DNA of 64,000 nt from Gigaspora rosea. Lineage: Eukaryota > Glomeromycota > Glomeromycetes > Diversisporales > Gigasporaceae. The notes below the pieces were generated by a model, which was given only the letters and a program-made list of their open reading frames with translations, had not been told where the DNA came from and ran no database searches. Position numbers and translations under genes: made by a program. Of this stretch, positions 45,752 through 56,865 are shown one piece after another. The DNA is taken from assembly GCA_003550325.1 (NCBI GenBank), contig QKWP01000768.1:74726-138725 (forward strand), in the 5' to 3' direction. Numbering within the stretch: position 1 is the first letter of the stretch; the number at the start of each line of letters is the position of its first letter.

Positions 45752-47666
45752 ATGAAAATGCCACAAAACAACTTTTCAATTAATATTCATACCATTAATG
45801 CTGAGCAACGTCATCAGTTCTATTTGACGTAGACCCAACTCTATTTAATGCACTAAATAATGAGCAGTGCTGTCAATTATATTCTGTATCAATTGCTATT
45901 GAACCTTCCCTTACAGAATCACTTATGGATGCGAGTAGTGCCGTGCGTGGTATAACTAATAAACTGGTATTTTTTTTGTTATCTTTTTTCTTTTGCGAAT
46001 ATTTATTTTACATTAAATAACGTATAATTTTTAGTTTCCAAAAGGGTCTGCAATGAATCCAATTAAACTTAGTGAATATAAAAATTATAAGGAAGCCCAA
46101 AAAAAATTTAAAAAGGATGTGCAGTGGCATGAGTTCTTAAAACTTGACAAAAAACAATATTTGAATTTTAGAGTAAGTTTTTTACAGTTACTATCATTAT
46201 CGTTATTTGTATTTGATTAATTTTATGTTATTATAGAATGATTTGCGAAATCGTGCAGCTTTTCGGTTCTTACGTAGTATGTCATTATTCCGCCAGCCAA
46301 AAGGGAAGGCAGAAGAAGTAATAAAAGAAGTAAGATTAAAATTTTTGTAAAGGTAAAAAAAAAAACCAGTATTCAATTATCTATTTTAGTTTAATAGGGC
46401 GAATTCAATATTTCCAGTCTCTGAAGCTGACTTCATTCTTCGTGATTGGCTTACTTCATATTGCAATAGTATGGGTATGTAATTTTTTATAGTTCTATAT
46501 AAGTATTGGTTACATTTTGATCTTTATTTATAATAGTTAATCAAAAAAAAAAAAGACCATTGAAGCAAAAGCAAGAGGATACAATCTACCACCAAAAAAA
46601 AAGAATGTCCAACCTCCAATTAAAGGCATAATGCAAATTATGTAGACATTGAAAGTTCTCTCGATCAAAGTGATACAGATGAAATGGTTAATAATGCGCA
46701 AGATTCTGAAAGTACTAATAACATTAATAGTAATAATGACATTGACTTAATGTTATTGTTTGATTTAGCAAAAAAAATATATTAATTAATGATCTTTGGT
46801 TAAGACAATGCAGATGAGAGTGTACATGAACTTGATACTTTACCTACTGCAGTTAGTACATCTTCACATGCTAATGTTGAAAATATCTCCAGTCAAAAAA
46901 ACACAACTCTCGTAAAAAATATGTCGAAAAAAAGAAATTCAGCCCCCATGTGAACACGTAATACAAACACTAAAGTTATCGATAATCAAGATGTTGGAAA
47001 CTTCGAAAATGATGGAATTATTTACAGTCATGAAAACACTCCAACTCTTGTGAAAAATATGTCTAAAAAAAGGAATTCTGCCCCCATGCGAACACGTAAT
47101 ACAAACACTAAAGTTATTGATAATCAAGATGTTGAAAACTTCGAAAATGATAGCAGTCAAGAAAACACATCAATTCTCATGAAAAATATATCTAAAAAAA
47201 GAAATTCGGTCCCCATGCAATCACGTAACACTAATACTAAGGTTATCGATCAAGATGTTGAAAATCTCGAAACTGATAGTAAGTTATAAAGCTTTAGATC
47301 TGCAATTGATGCTACTGAAAAAAGTATTTAATCTATATATTATTAAAAAATTAAAAAATATAGAACAAAATACTGTAATTCCAGAGGATAACGCGTCGAC
47401 ATCACTAAGAAATAATCTTCGTTCTTCTGTTCAAAAATTTAATAATACCGAAAGTGTATCAGAAATATTTGAAGACAGTGCACAAGATTCTGGTACTTAA
47501 TAAGGATTATTAGAACTATATTTTTTGTAAAATAACTCACAGAGGTGTTGCTTCGAATGTATTTATTTTATTTTTTCTTTATATAGGTATAAAGAGGAAA
47601 AGAGAACAAAAGCTAAAAAAAACTTCCTCGCATAGAGCAAGGGCCAGTAAAAAAACTAAGAATTAA
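45752..47666 (+). pseudogene. Second gene of the Plavaka-like element, unknown function
   Basis: I do not recognise this protein. Exons can be traced: 45752-45965 (with a frameshift near 45830; DPTLFNALNNEQCCQLYSVS), 46035-46172 (FPKGSAMNPIKLSEYKNYKE), 46237-46329 (NDLRNRAAFRFLRSMSLFRQ), 46390-46474 (ANSIFPVSEADFILRDWLTS) and 46537 onward (KTIEAKARGYNLPPKKK). GT-AG sites keep frame between them. A frameshift near 46630 is followed by an acidic/Asn-rich part, a three-copy repeat of about 43 residues (46893-47285; NMSKKRNSAPM, TRNTNTKVIDNQDVENFEND) and a last exon, from 47587, with a basic tail KRKREQKLKK...RARASKKTK, a probable nuclear localisation signal. Repeat copy 1 has a TGA stop. A DNA-binding accessory role is a guess from charge and location. 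Confidence 0.55.
46893..47285 (+). repeat. Three-copy coding tandem repeat, about 130 bp per unit
   Basis: Copies start at about 46897, 47031 and 47161. The shared core is AAATATGTCTAAAAAAAG and GTAATACAAACACTAAAGTT. At one codon, copy 1 has TGA (46951-46953), copy 2 has CGA (47089-47091) and copy 3 has CAA (47218-47220). Confidence 0.85.
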
Positions 47667-48256
47667 AAAAGAAGTATTGGGTACTACGTATGCATATATA
47701 AGAATGCAAGTAAAAGTCCTAGATATAATTTGTATACCACTTTTATTACTATAAGAATTCAGTAAATATTCCAGCTTTTTTTATGCAAGTTCAGTAATGA
47801 TTCCGTATTTATTCTATGCATATTATTTTTATTACCATGACGCTTTCAGATTTATTCCATGATTATTATAAAAAAGTTCTGGCTTTTTTTATATAGTTTA
47901 TAAAATTTCAGTAGAGCCTCCACATTTGTTTCATATTATCTCCTTTTATTATCATATTTATGTATAGAATAATAAAATTTTCTATAAATTCACCTTTTAT
48001 TGTCATATAAATTTGAGTAAATTCTCCAACTAATTTCCGTAATTAGTATAATTTTTATTGTATTATCGCATATATTCAGTAAAGTTTTTGTATAATTTCC
48101 ATTATTTTATTAAAATTACTCCATGAATATTCTGCAAATATGCGACATTTATGGAAGAAATACAGATACATTACTTAGTAATTCAAATAGAAAAAATATG
48201 GAATCTATACACGGAAAAATTACGGAAAAGTTATAATTGATTTTTTTATAGGGTAG

Positions 48257-49356
48257 GCAAGTATAAATTAATTTATTTTTATTTGCTTTTTATTTATTTA
48301 TATATATTTTTTAATTATTTAATTATTTTACTTTATTATTCTTATTCTTTTTATTTAGCAGTCATGCCACAACTTTAGTAAGCTAACAATTATTTTACAG
48401 AGTGAAGCAATTAAGCTATTAATATTAAAGTGTGACCCATTTGGTTGTCTAAAGATATCTAAAAGGAGCTGCTATAGCAAACATTTTTCTCACCATAACT
48501 CTTTATCTCAATAGAATTTGGAGTATTTGAATTATTAACTGAAGTTGATGCCTGTTATGACTATCTACATTTTCAAATCTTCTTCTTCTAGCTTATTGAG
48601 TAGAAGGATTTTACTAGAATAAAACAAAGCAATATAGAAAATAAAAGGAAATAAAGAAAAGAAAAAAATCTATACTATCTAAATGCATAACCAAAGTATA
48701 TAAAAATATTAAGAAAAAGAAAAAAAATAGTAAAAAGCAAATAGAATACAATAATATTATATAAAAATAAAAGAAAAAAAAAGAAAAATAAGCAACACCT
48801 AAAAGAACATTCTATAAGAAAATTTATTTTGGAATTTTTCAAAAATATCTCATATGTCATTTTTTGTTTTTACTTGTGACCAGATTCTGATTTAGTAAAA
48901 GTATTCCTAAATTAGAAAGAGTAAACACTGCTAATTTTTTGTAGGGATAAACTGAAATATCTACTTAGTTAAAATTTTAAAAAGTCCAAAAAGATGATAG
49001 AAAAAGTACCAAACTAAAAGGAGTTTGTAAGAGTTATACTGCATAGAATAACATATTTAACCAAGCCTCTACTTCTATTTTCATATCTATAGAACTTAAC
49101 AAAGCTCCAGAATCTCTTTACTACTTTTTGGCTCAATAGTACCAAAGCCTGCCAAGGTGCCTTGCTTAAAAGTCTGTTGGTCTTTTTCTATTTTAGATGC
49201 AGAACATTAAGTGAATCAACTTTGTATCTGATAGCAGCTTGGTGAAGTTTTGTTGTAAATAAACCTGTTAACTATAGAGTTTTAATAGTTCAGTTTTTTT
49301 GAAAAATTTGGTACAAGAGATTATTAAAAAGAGTTGTTGTATATAATAACTTTATT

Positions 49357-49387
<31 letters not shown>
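48257..49387. other. AT-rich intergenic
   Basis: No gene supported. Ends in a (TTA)n microsatellite (49347-49388). Confidence 0.5.
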
Positions 49388-50667
49388 TGAACGAATATAA
49401 TTAATACCAGGGGCTATTAATATCCTACCTTAAATTAACTAATTAAATTTCGAAACATACCTATATAAATTATAAGGTAATATAATTGTAATATATAGTA
49501 TATACTAAATATAAGAATCTACTAAAATATTTTTCTAAAAAACCCTCTAATCTAAACGGACAACGTTAGTAGCACTCACCCTAACCCTAAGGTCTTAAAA
49601 ACAATATAATTAGCACTCGGCCATTACTAGCAGTCACTCTAACTCCCAAAAGATTTTAGAAGCATTAAACGTAGGAATTTCATACAACTTTGTAAATAAA
49701 CTGCTATTATCATTTTCAAAGTTTACTTACCATCTTCATTTCAACATACACACTTTCAATAAATCGTCACCAAATGTTTCAGAGCTATATAAAAAAAAGG
49801 TATCAAGCCCAAAAAAAAGTACTATGTAGAACTAAAATCTCAACAAGAGCTCTAATCAGACGTTTTAAAAGTACGTAACGAAAAATGTGTAAAACCTTAA
49901 AAATAAATTTGATAAATTAATAAAAGAAGAATTTCAAAAAGGTTACTATAAATTTTTTCAAAAGCCCATATGTACGCATTCTTACATGGTTATCGACCAA
50001 TGTTTTCCCTGCTTTTACGTTCGTTAATAGAGTTTCAAAGGAATGTAAAGAAAAAAATCTCGTAAGCCTAAAAAAAGAACGTATTAAAAATAACTTCGTG
50101 TTCTATTATCTTTTTATGTTTTCCCACACTTACCTTTCTATTTACTTGTTTGTTATACAAAAAAAGAGAACAAAAGTAAAACACGTTCAATCATGTTATG
50201 ATAGAACCCCGGACATGTAGTACAGAGGTCATACGTTACACATTTCAGCAAAACCCCCGAAATTTGAAAAGCAAAAAATCAGTTTTTGGCAATTATCTTA
50301 GCATCCAGTGGTCCAATTTGAATGAACTTTTTTTTAAAATGAAGCTCTCAGTGAGGCGCATCTATTAAAAAAAGTTCATTCAATTCTGATTACTGGATCA
50401 AAAGTTATTTAAATAAATAGATTTTGTCATTTTTAGCAAATTAGATCAAAATTGGCCAAAATCCAGTTATGACCTATATGAGAGATGTCCGGGGTCCTGT
50501 TATGATTGAACTTCATATTTATCTGTCAAAAATAAACTCTGTAATTATTAGTATAACATAACCGATAGTATATAAGGTGGATATTAATAACCCCTAGTAT
50601 TAGTGTAATATAACTGATAGTGTATAAGGTGGATATTGATAACTCCTAGTATAAATAATATTTATTC

Positions 50668-50672
<5 letters not shown>
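49388..50672. mobile_element. TIR element inserted in a (TTA)n microsatellite
   Basis: The left end has GAATATAATTAATACCAGGG and GGCTATTAATATCCTACC; the right end carries the mirror, AAGGTGGATATTAATAACCC and CTAGTATTAG, in two tandem 52-base copies (50539-50650). (TTA)n runs lie on both sides (49347-49387 and 50671-50720), so the target was probably the microsatellite. It carries a nested MITE (50203-50498) and no recognisable gene. Confidence 0.6.
50203..50498. mobile_element. 296-bp MITE with AGGACCCCGGACAT ends, copy 3
   Basis: Exact 8-bp duplication GTTATGAT at 50195-50202 and 50499-50506. Left end AGAACCCCGGACATG, right end ATGTCCGGGGTCCT. Same orientation as copy 1. Confidence 0.9.
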
Positions 50673-50714
<42 letters not shown>

Positions 50715-52327
50715 TTATAGCAGCTTATCATATTATTGTAGATACTTTTTAAAAATTTATACAAAGCAAATATATCCTTTAAATAAAAAAAAGTTTAAAA
50801 AATTTATGCTGCAGCTTTTAAAATAATTAAGTTTAAGTAAAAATTTAAATTTTTATGTTTAAACTATTTTTATTATTGTACAAAATTAATTAAAATATAA
50901 GATTTTCTTAAAATCATCCTGGATGATTTTGTTAAAAATCATCTATATTATACATATATAGTAATCATATTACACAGATTGATATATATATATAAATAAT
51001 TCTGTTTTTTAGGTTTAGTTTATATTGTTTTCTTCTTTTTGCTAAACAAATATTTCTCTTTTTACAGTGCTGTTGTTATTTGGTGTCATTATTGGTGTCG
51101 TAGCTAGTGTTGTTGCTGGGGCTGTAATTGTAATTTAATTATTTAGTTTGTTTTTTCTGGAACAACATCATTATTTACTATTTCTTCAGTTTTTCTAATG
51201 AATTTGCAAGTACTGCCCGCTTCTTTGCTTAATGGAGCTTTTGATTATTTTGGTGTTTTTGTTTCTCCAGTGCTATTATTTATCAGAATTTATTTTTGCT
51301 AATGCATCATAGTTACTTTTATTTTTCTGGTATCATTGCTTCACCATTTGTCATTTTTAGTCTTATATTGGCTATTTTTATAAGATGCAGTTTTTCTTAG
51401 TTAAGAGAAGTAAGATGAGTACAAAACATGAATTTTCAGTTGAGTGAGTGTATTTTTCACATCACTCATTGCAGAAAAGCTGGTCCTATCGTCTCTCCCA
51501 TTTTCGCCTGTTTGTAGTGACTTGGCAACAAAGGTTAGAAGGTTAGATAACTTGCAATTGTTAGTAGTAAGTAATATCAGGCTTTTGATCTTGTTTTTGT
51601 GGTCTTTTTAGTTGCAGTAGCAGTACAAGTAAAATATGTTGATATGGTGTGAGCAATTATTTCAATATTGGGACATTTGTGAGACTACAAAGATTCAGAT
51701 TTGCGAGTTGGGTTGGTTACTCTAAGTATCTTTCAGATTTGTTTACTTCTTTCTTTTTATAATACTACTTCTATCTTAAACCATGACTAACTTGATATGT
51801 TGAATGGTCAGAAACTTAAATAAGATAATCTATTGTTTAAGTCAAAGCTACAATTCTACTACTATATAATTGATCTAAACTGGAAGGCAAATATTGAAGT
51901 CATGTATATACAATTATAATGAACACAAATCTACCATCGCTTAGTTTTTCGATCTGAAATCTGTCTGTCTAAATTGATCCTTAAATCTAGAAAAATTCAA
52001 ATATTCAGATTAGAGACTTTTATTCAGATTGGTCAAGAAACTTAAATAACAAACCTAAAAGTGCACACAAAAGCTAACTTTATATTTAATTTAATGCAGA
52101 TTCAATTTAATAGAATCCAGCAGCTTGTCAAAAATAGGATCAAAACACTACCTTTAGTGTGCTAAGAAAATGTAAAATTCGATTTGAATATAGTGTTATA
52201 GAATATTCTAAAGAAATTTTGTATAGGGTCAATTTATACTTTTTTTAGTGCAGTTTATTTATATAGTACAAAACTTCTGTGTGAGTAGCCCAAATATAAT
52301 TTTTTTTATATATTCTTTCTAATTTGT
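50673..52327. other. Intergenic, with a possible membrane-helix exon
   Basis: Mostly AT-rich without genes. At 51068-51138, after TTTCTCTTTTTACAG, a frame reads LLLFGVIIGVVASVVAGAVI followed by VI and a stop: a glycine-rich hydrophobic helix. It could be a last exon of an unseen gene or chance. No upstream exon is recognisable. Confidence 0.35.
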
Positions 52328-52788
52328 TGTTACAAGTGACTATAGCTTCAATATAGTACTTGCAACACAGCACACAGCGACAGAGATCTTGTAAGGGTCA
52401 GAAAAGATATGAAGTAGTGTGGAAGTGGAATATTACTTCACTAGAGCAGTTTAGTTTATATTTATCAATTAACAAGAGTATATTTATTTGACAAAGATAT
52501 ATTTTATTTATTTAAATAATAATATTCAAGAGATATAACTATTTTATGTATTAGAGGGAAGAAAAGGGGAATCTAAGTATAAGCTAAAAAGCTACTGTGT
52601 AGAAGGGAAGAAAGCTAGGGTTTATATATCTTTCAAGCGAGTAATAAAATAATATAATAATATAAAGATAATAATTATAAACTGTAAAACTGTAAAACTG
52701 TAAAACTACAAAACTGCAAAACTGTAAAACTGTAAAACTGTAAAACTCTGCTTTGCTCTGTATCTAACAAGAAACCTATTCTATAACA
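52328..52788 (-). repeat. 3' LTR of the Ty3/gypsy element
   Basis: Begins TGTTACAAG and ends TATAACA in plus orientation (short inverted ends), with an internal minisatellite of AACTGTAAA-type units (52678-52748). Shares CAATATAGTACTTGCAACAC and TTCAAGAGATATAACTATTT with the other LTR. Confidence 0.9.
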
Positions 52789-52804
52789 TTTCCGTTCCCT
52801 TTAA
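52789..52804 (-). other. Polypurine tract
   Basis: On the minus strand AAAGGGAACGGAAA lies directly against the 3' LTR, the expected place for second-strand priming. Confidence 0.7.
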
Positions 52805-52849
52805 GAATAAACTACGTGAGTTCCTAGATCTAATAACTTTTCAAACTTA

Positions 52850-53559
52850 TCAGTCGTTAACCAAGTTAAATTGTTTAGAGAAATATATTGTATGCGATAG
52901 AGCAGGGAGAGGTCTCAGTGTTGGAAAAGTTGATATGTCCGTTTTGCTCCTTTCCATAAATTATAGGCACTTCTTTTTCCAAAAGAGACTTTAAAAAGGT
53001 TCTTCATTTCCTTAAAGGCTTTGGAATTATTTTGAAATTTCTTTAAAAGTTGCCCTAAGTAATAACAAGTTTCGAGTGTTCGACTTGTTTTTTTCTCTGG
53101 CTTCTACGAATTTCTTGACTAAATTGGTTGCTAATTTCATTAGCTTGGTCTTTTCATAGAAAGTTAAAAGAGGTTCTGCTCGAAAAGGAGTACTTGGTCA
53201 GTACTTGGTCTTTCTTCATTTAAGTCTTGTATCATTGCGGCAACTTTTTCTTCTGGTTTTGGGTCTGGGTTAGCATTGTTAGTTTCTGGTTCAAGTGTGA
53301 AAGTTTCTTCATCGTCAACTATTTCTGGTTTATTATCTTCAGAATAATTCTAGGTTTGTTCTATACTTTCTGTGGGAAACTGTAAAGAAAGTAAAATTTT
53401 ATTTCCATTGGTTACCGTAACCAAATTTTCTGTAATAACAAGACCATTATGTTGTGCTAAGGGGTCTTTATTCCATTGTCTCATTAGTTCTATGAGTGCA
53501 GTTAAGGTTTGGGGTTGAAGTGTAGGTGTTTCCATTAGAAAAGTAAAGTTTTGTTTCAA
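52850..53559 (-). pseudogene. Third ORF of the Ty3/gypsy element
   Basis: Downstream of integrase there is another coding stretch starting at the Met at 53559: METPTLQPQTLTALIELMRQ, GLVITENLVTVTNGNKILLS, then a stop (53350-53352), an acidic part (EDNKPEIVDDEETFTLEPET, KVAAMIQDLNEERPS), a frame change into LLTFYEKTKLMKLATNLVKK and RNLLLLRATFKEISK, and FKVSFGKRSAYNLWKGAKRT. It is helix-rich without recognisable catalytic motifs or a membrane segment, so an envelope protein is unlikely. Function unknown. Confidence 0.55.
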
Positions 53560-54089
53560 AAAGGAAAGAGGAGAAATATTTTTAGAAATTGCAATATAGG
53601 AATAAAGGTGGCTAATCTAAAAAAAATGGTTGTACAGGTTAAACTAAAAGTAAATAAAAAATAAACTATATAATCATTTCGCAACATCTATCATGTGATT
53701 AGAGATTTGGAACATTGATCACATGACCAAAATCTTTTTGTAGATCAAAAATGCCGTCAAGTCGATTTGCGAGTTCTGGTGATGTTTTCGTACTAAGATA
53801 AGCTTAGTAGAAAAGATGTGGAATCTTCTAATGTGTATACAGTTAAAATTCCAGCTCAAAAGGAGCAATATTGATCGACTTTTCTTAGTAGCAACCATTC
53901 TACGAATTCAAAAATCTGATTCTTGTGTTCTCAAATGGTTTAACAAAATTTCTATTTTTAAGTTACAAGTGAATTCAAAAAAATTGTTCATTATACATAA
54001 TAACTAAGGGGTGGATCAAGGGGTAGTACTGTGTTTCCATCCGTTTTAAGAATTTTTTCCTAGAAATTCTAAATGACAATCATAGGTTG
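53560..54089. other. Spacer between integrase and third ORF
   Basis: AT-rich, no supported gene. A short plus-strand open frame (53816-54007) is probably chance. Confidence 0.4.
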
Positions 54090-56865
54090 CTAATTCTGTT
54101 TCTCGTAGTATTTAACAAGATCACTATTGTAATCCTGCTTTAATGTTTTTCTATCTATTGTATACAGTTTATAGGCGCCATTATTTAATTTTTCCTTAAT
54201 AATAAATGGTCCTATTCTTTTCTCTTCAAATTTTGCAGAGCGAGAAGCTTCTATGTTCTTTCTTTGTACCCATACTTTGTCTCCAATTTCAAATTCTTCT
54301 TTTTGTATTCTGGAGTCAAATCTAACATTCTGTTTCTTTTGGGATTTAATTGTATTTTCTCTGGCAGTATTATGTTGGTATGGTAATTCTTCTATTAATT
54401 CAAAGGCTCTTTGTAATATACTGTTTTTTAATGATATTTCTTCATCTGAGTCAACTGGGTCTATAGGGATAACAGTTTCAATGGTAGGATAGCTTGTCTA
54501 CCATATACCAAGTGAAAAGGGGTGTATCCAGTGGTTGCATATCTTTTGGTTCTGTATGCAAATAGGACAGCAGATTTATTCATGTCCCAATCTTCAATAT
54601 TTTCTGTAACTTTTGCAAGAGAATTGCAAAGAGTTCTATTTAATCTTTCAACTATTCCATTGGTTTGGGGTAATAAGGTGAGGAGAATATGTGTTTTATT
54701 AAAAACTTTTCACACAATATTCTAACAACTTCACTAGTGAAATTCTTTCCATTATCAGAAAAAATAATTTTGGGAACTCCATGTCTACAAACAATTTCTT
54801 CAAAGATGAATTTTGCAAGAGTCTCTGCACCTGCATCTGATACAGCTTTTGCTTCAGGCCAGTGAGTTAGTGGCAACAATATTATACTGATTGTTGCGAG
54901 CAGTAATAGGTAGGGGTCCTACTAAATCTATGCCTATTCACTCAAAGGCTCTTCCAACTTAAATGGAGTGAAGAGGTTCTTTTCTTTTACTTTTGCCTCG
55001 TTTTTGGCAAACTTTACATGAGTGAACATAATTTTGAACATCTTTGTACATTTGGTCCCAATAATATCATTCAGATATTTTATAATACATAGCATCAGTT
55101 CCTAAATGTCCAGCGGTAGGATGACTATGCATCATATACAGGATAGGCTCAACTTCATCCATTTAATTACTCTAATAGGTTTGTCTAGGTCTTTTTGATT
55201 CTTTTATACAATAATTTGTCCTTTATTTTATAATATCTGGATTGATTTATAATTGTTCATTTTTCATTGTCCATTAGGTTAGAGGGGAGTATGTCTGTTT
55301 CTAGGTATTCTATTAAATTTTGGTATTAGTCTAAGTTCATGTAACATCAGTAATAGAGGAGTGTATATGGGTCAGTAATCGTGAGAGGGCATCAACATTA
55401 GAATGGATTCTTCCAGGTTTATATACAATAGTAAAATGATAGGGTTGGAGTTTCATCATCCAGCAGTCTAGATGTCCTTTTAGTTGGGAGGACTTTACCA
55501 TTTGAGAGCAGAGTGGTCCATAACTAGGGTAAAATGACTTGTACCAAAGTATTTGTGAAAATGTTCAATGGCCTATACTAAGGCAGTACATTCTAATTCA
55601 GTTGTTTCATAGTTCATTTCTTCCTTTTCAGGCTTTTGCTTGCATAGGCGATAGGGTGTTCCTTTTTATCCTCTGATATCTGGCTAAGAGTGGCTTCAAA
55701 TCCCGTATAAGAAGCATCAGTGGCTAAGATTTATAATCAGAATAAATAAGGATAGGGGCAGTAGTCAACTGATGTTTTAGTTTATCAAAAGCTTTTTGAT
55801 ATTGGTCATTCCATTCATAAGTATTGTCCTTATGTAGCAATTAATTAAGAGAATAAGCAATGAAGGAGAAATGTTTTATGAACCGTCAGTAGTATCCAGC
55901 AAGGCCTAAGAATAAGCATAACTGGGTAACACTTTTTGGGAGTTAGATTTTCTGAACAGCAATTATTTTATCTGGGTCTGGGGAGATTCCTTTTTCTTCT
56001 ATTATATGTCCTAGAAAAGGTAGATATTTCATCCAAAAATTACATTTTTCAATGTTTAACTTCAATCCAGCTTCATGTATCCTGATAAATACTTCTCTTG
56101 GATGCTTAATATGGTCATCAAATGTTCATGAAAAGACATTGGTATCATTAAGGTATACTACTATATATCTGTAGGCTATGCCTTGATAAACTTTATTCAT
56201 AAGGCATTGAACGGTAGCAGAGGTATTACACAATCCAAAAGGCATGATATTGAATTCATAGGTTCCGTATTTGGTAATAAAAGCAGTTTTCTCTCTATCT
56301 TCTGGGTGTACTTTTACTTGCCAGTATCCACTCATAAGGTCAAAAGTAGAAAAATAGGTAGCTCTAGCAAGTGAGCCAAGCATTTTATCTATTCAGAGCA
56401 GGGGGTATTGGTCCTTTTTAGTAATAGCATTGAGTTTTCTATAATCTACGCAGAATCTTTTTTTTCATTTTTCTTTGTTACTAATACAACAGGAAAGGCC
56501 CAAGGGCTGGAAGACTCTTTTATTAACTTGTTATTCAACATTTGTTGTACCTCTTTATTAATAAATGTTTGTTCAGTAAGAGGCACCATATAGGGGCGAG
56601 AGCTGACAGGAGGTACGTTGTCAGTAAAGATTCGATGGGTCACTAGGTTAGTTCTACCAACTGTTCTACCTAGTTGGGTCATATCCTTTGCAAAGAGATC
56701 AGCAAATTCAAGAAGCAGTTGTCGAAATTGGGCTCCTTGGTAAGTAGTTAAAGGTCCTACTTTTGGTTTTATTTCCTGAGTCACAGTATAAATTTCTCGA
56801 ATAATTCTGGGTCTAGAATTGTCTGTATTTTTGAGTAGTTTTTGATCTTGCTCAGGATGACTCAA
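54090..56865 (-). pseudogene. Pol: reverse transcriptase, RNase H, integrase (broken)
   Basis: The RT starts near 56865 (FRQLLLEFADLFAKDMTQLG; MVPLTEQTFINKEVQQMLNN; SSPWAFPVVLVTKKN) and continues after a frame change with TYFSTFDLMSGYWQVKVHPE and YEFNIMPFGLCN. The catalytic box is YLND (56144-56155) instead of YLDD. RNase H fragments follow (55400-55900), with a connection like VTQLCLFLGLAGYYRRFIKH and a tail HFTIVYKPGRIHSNVDALSR. Integrase has an HHCC zinc motif (HSHPTAGHLGTDAMYYK, SCKVCQKRG), the core IGIDLVGPLP, IIFSDNGKNFTSEVV, and a third catalytic region (NGIVERLNRT) reached only after a frameshift near 54670. The C-terminal part ends YEKQN with a stop at 54090-54092. Confidence 0.9.

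Larger units (their letters stand above)
40983..48253. mobile_element. Plavaka-like (CACTA-related) two-gene transposon, 7.27 kb
   Basis: Left end CCCTATAAAAAATGAACTCC and mirrored right end CCCTATAAAAAAATCAATTA, with TAG on both sides (40980-40982 and 48254-48256), a 3-bp duplication as in CACTA-type elements. Both subterminal regions are dense in ATGGAAAT, ACGGAAT and TTCCAT/TTCCGT motifs, likely transposase-binding arrays. It contains two divergent genes: a Plavaka-like transposase on the minus strand (41895-45070) and a second gene on the plus strand (45752-47666). Both carry inactivating changes. Confidence 0.75.
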
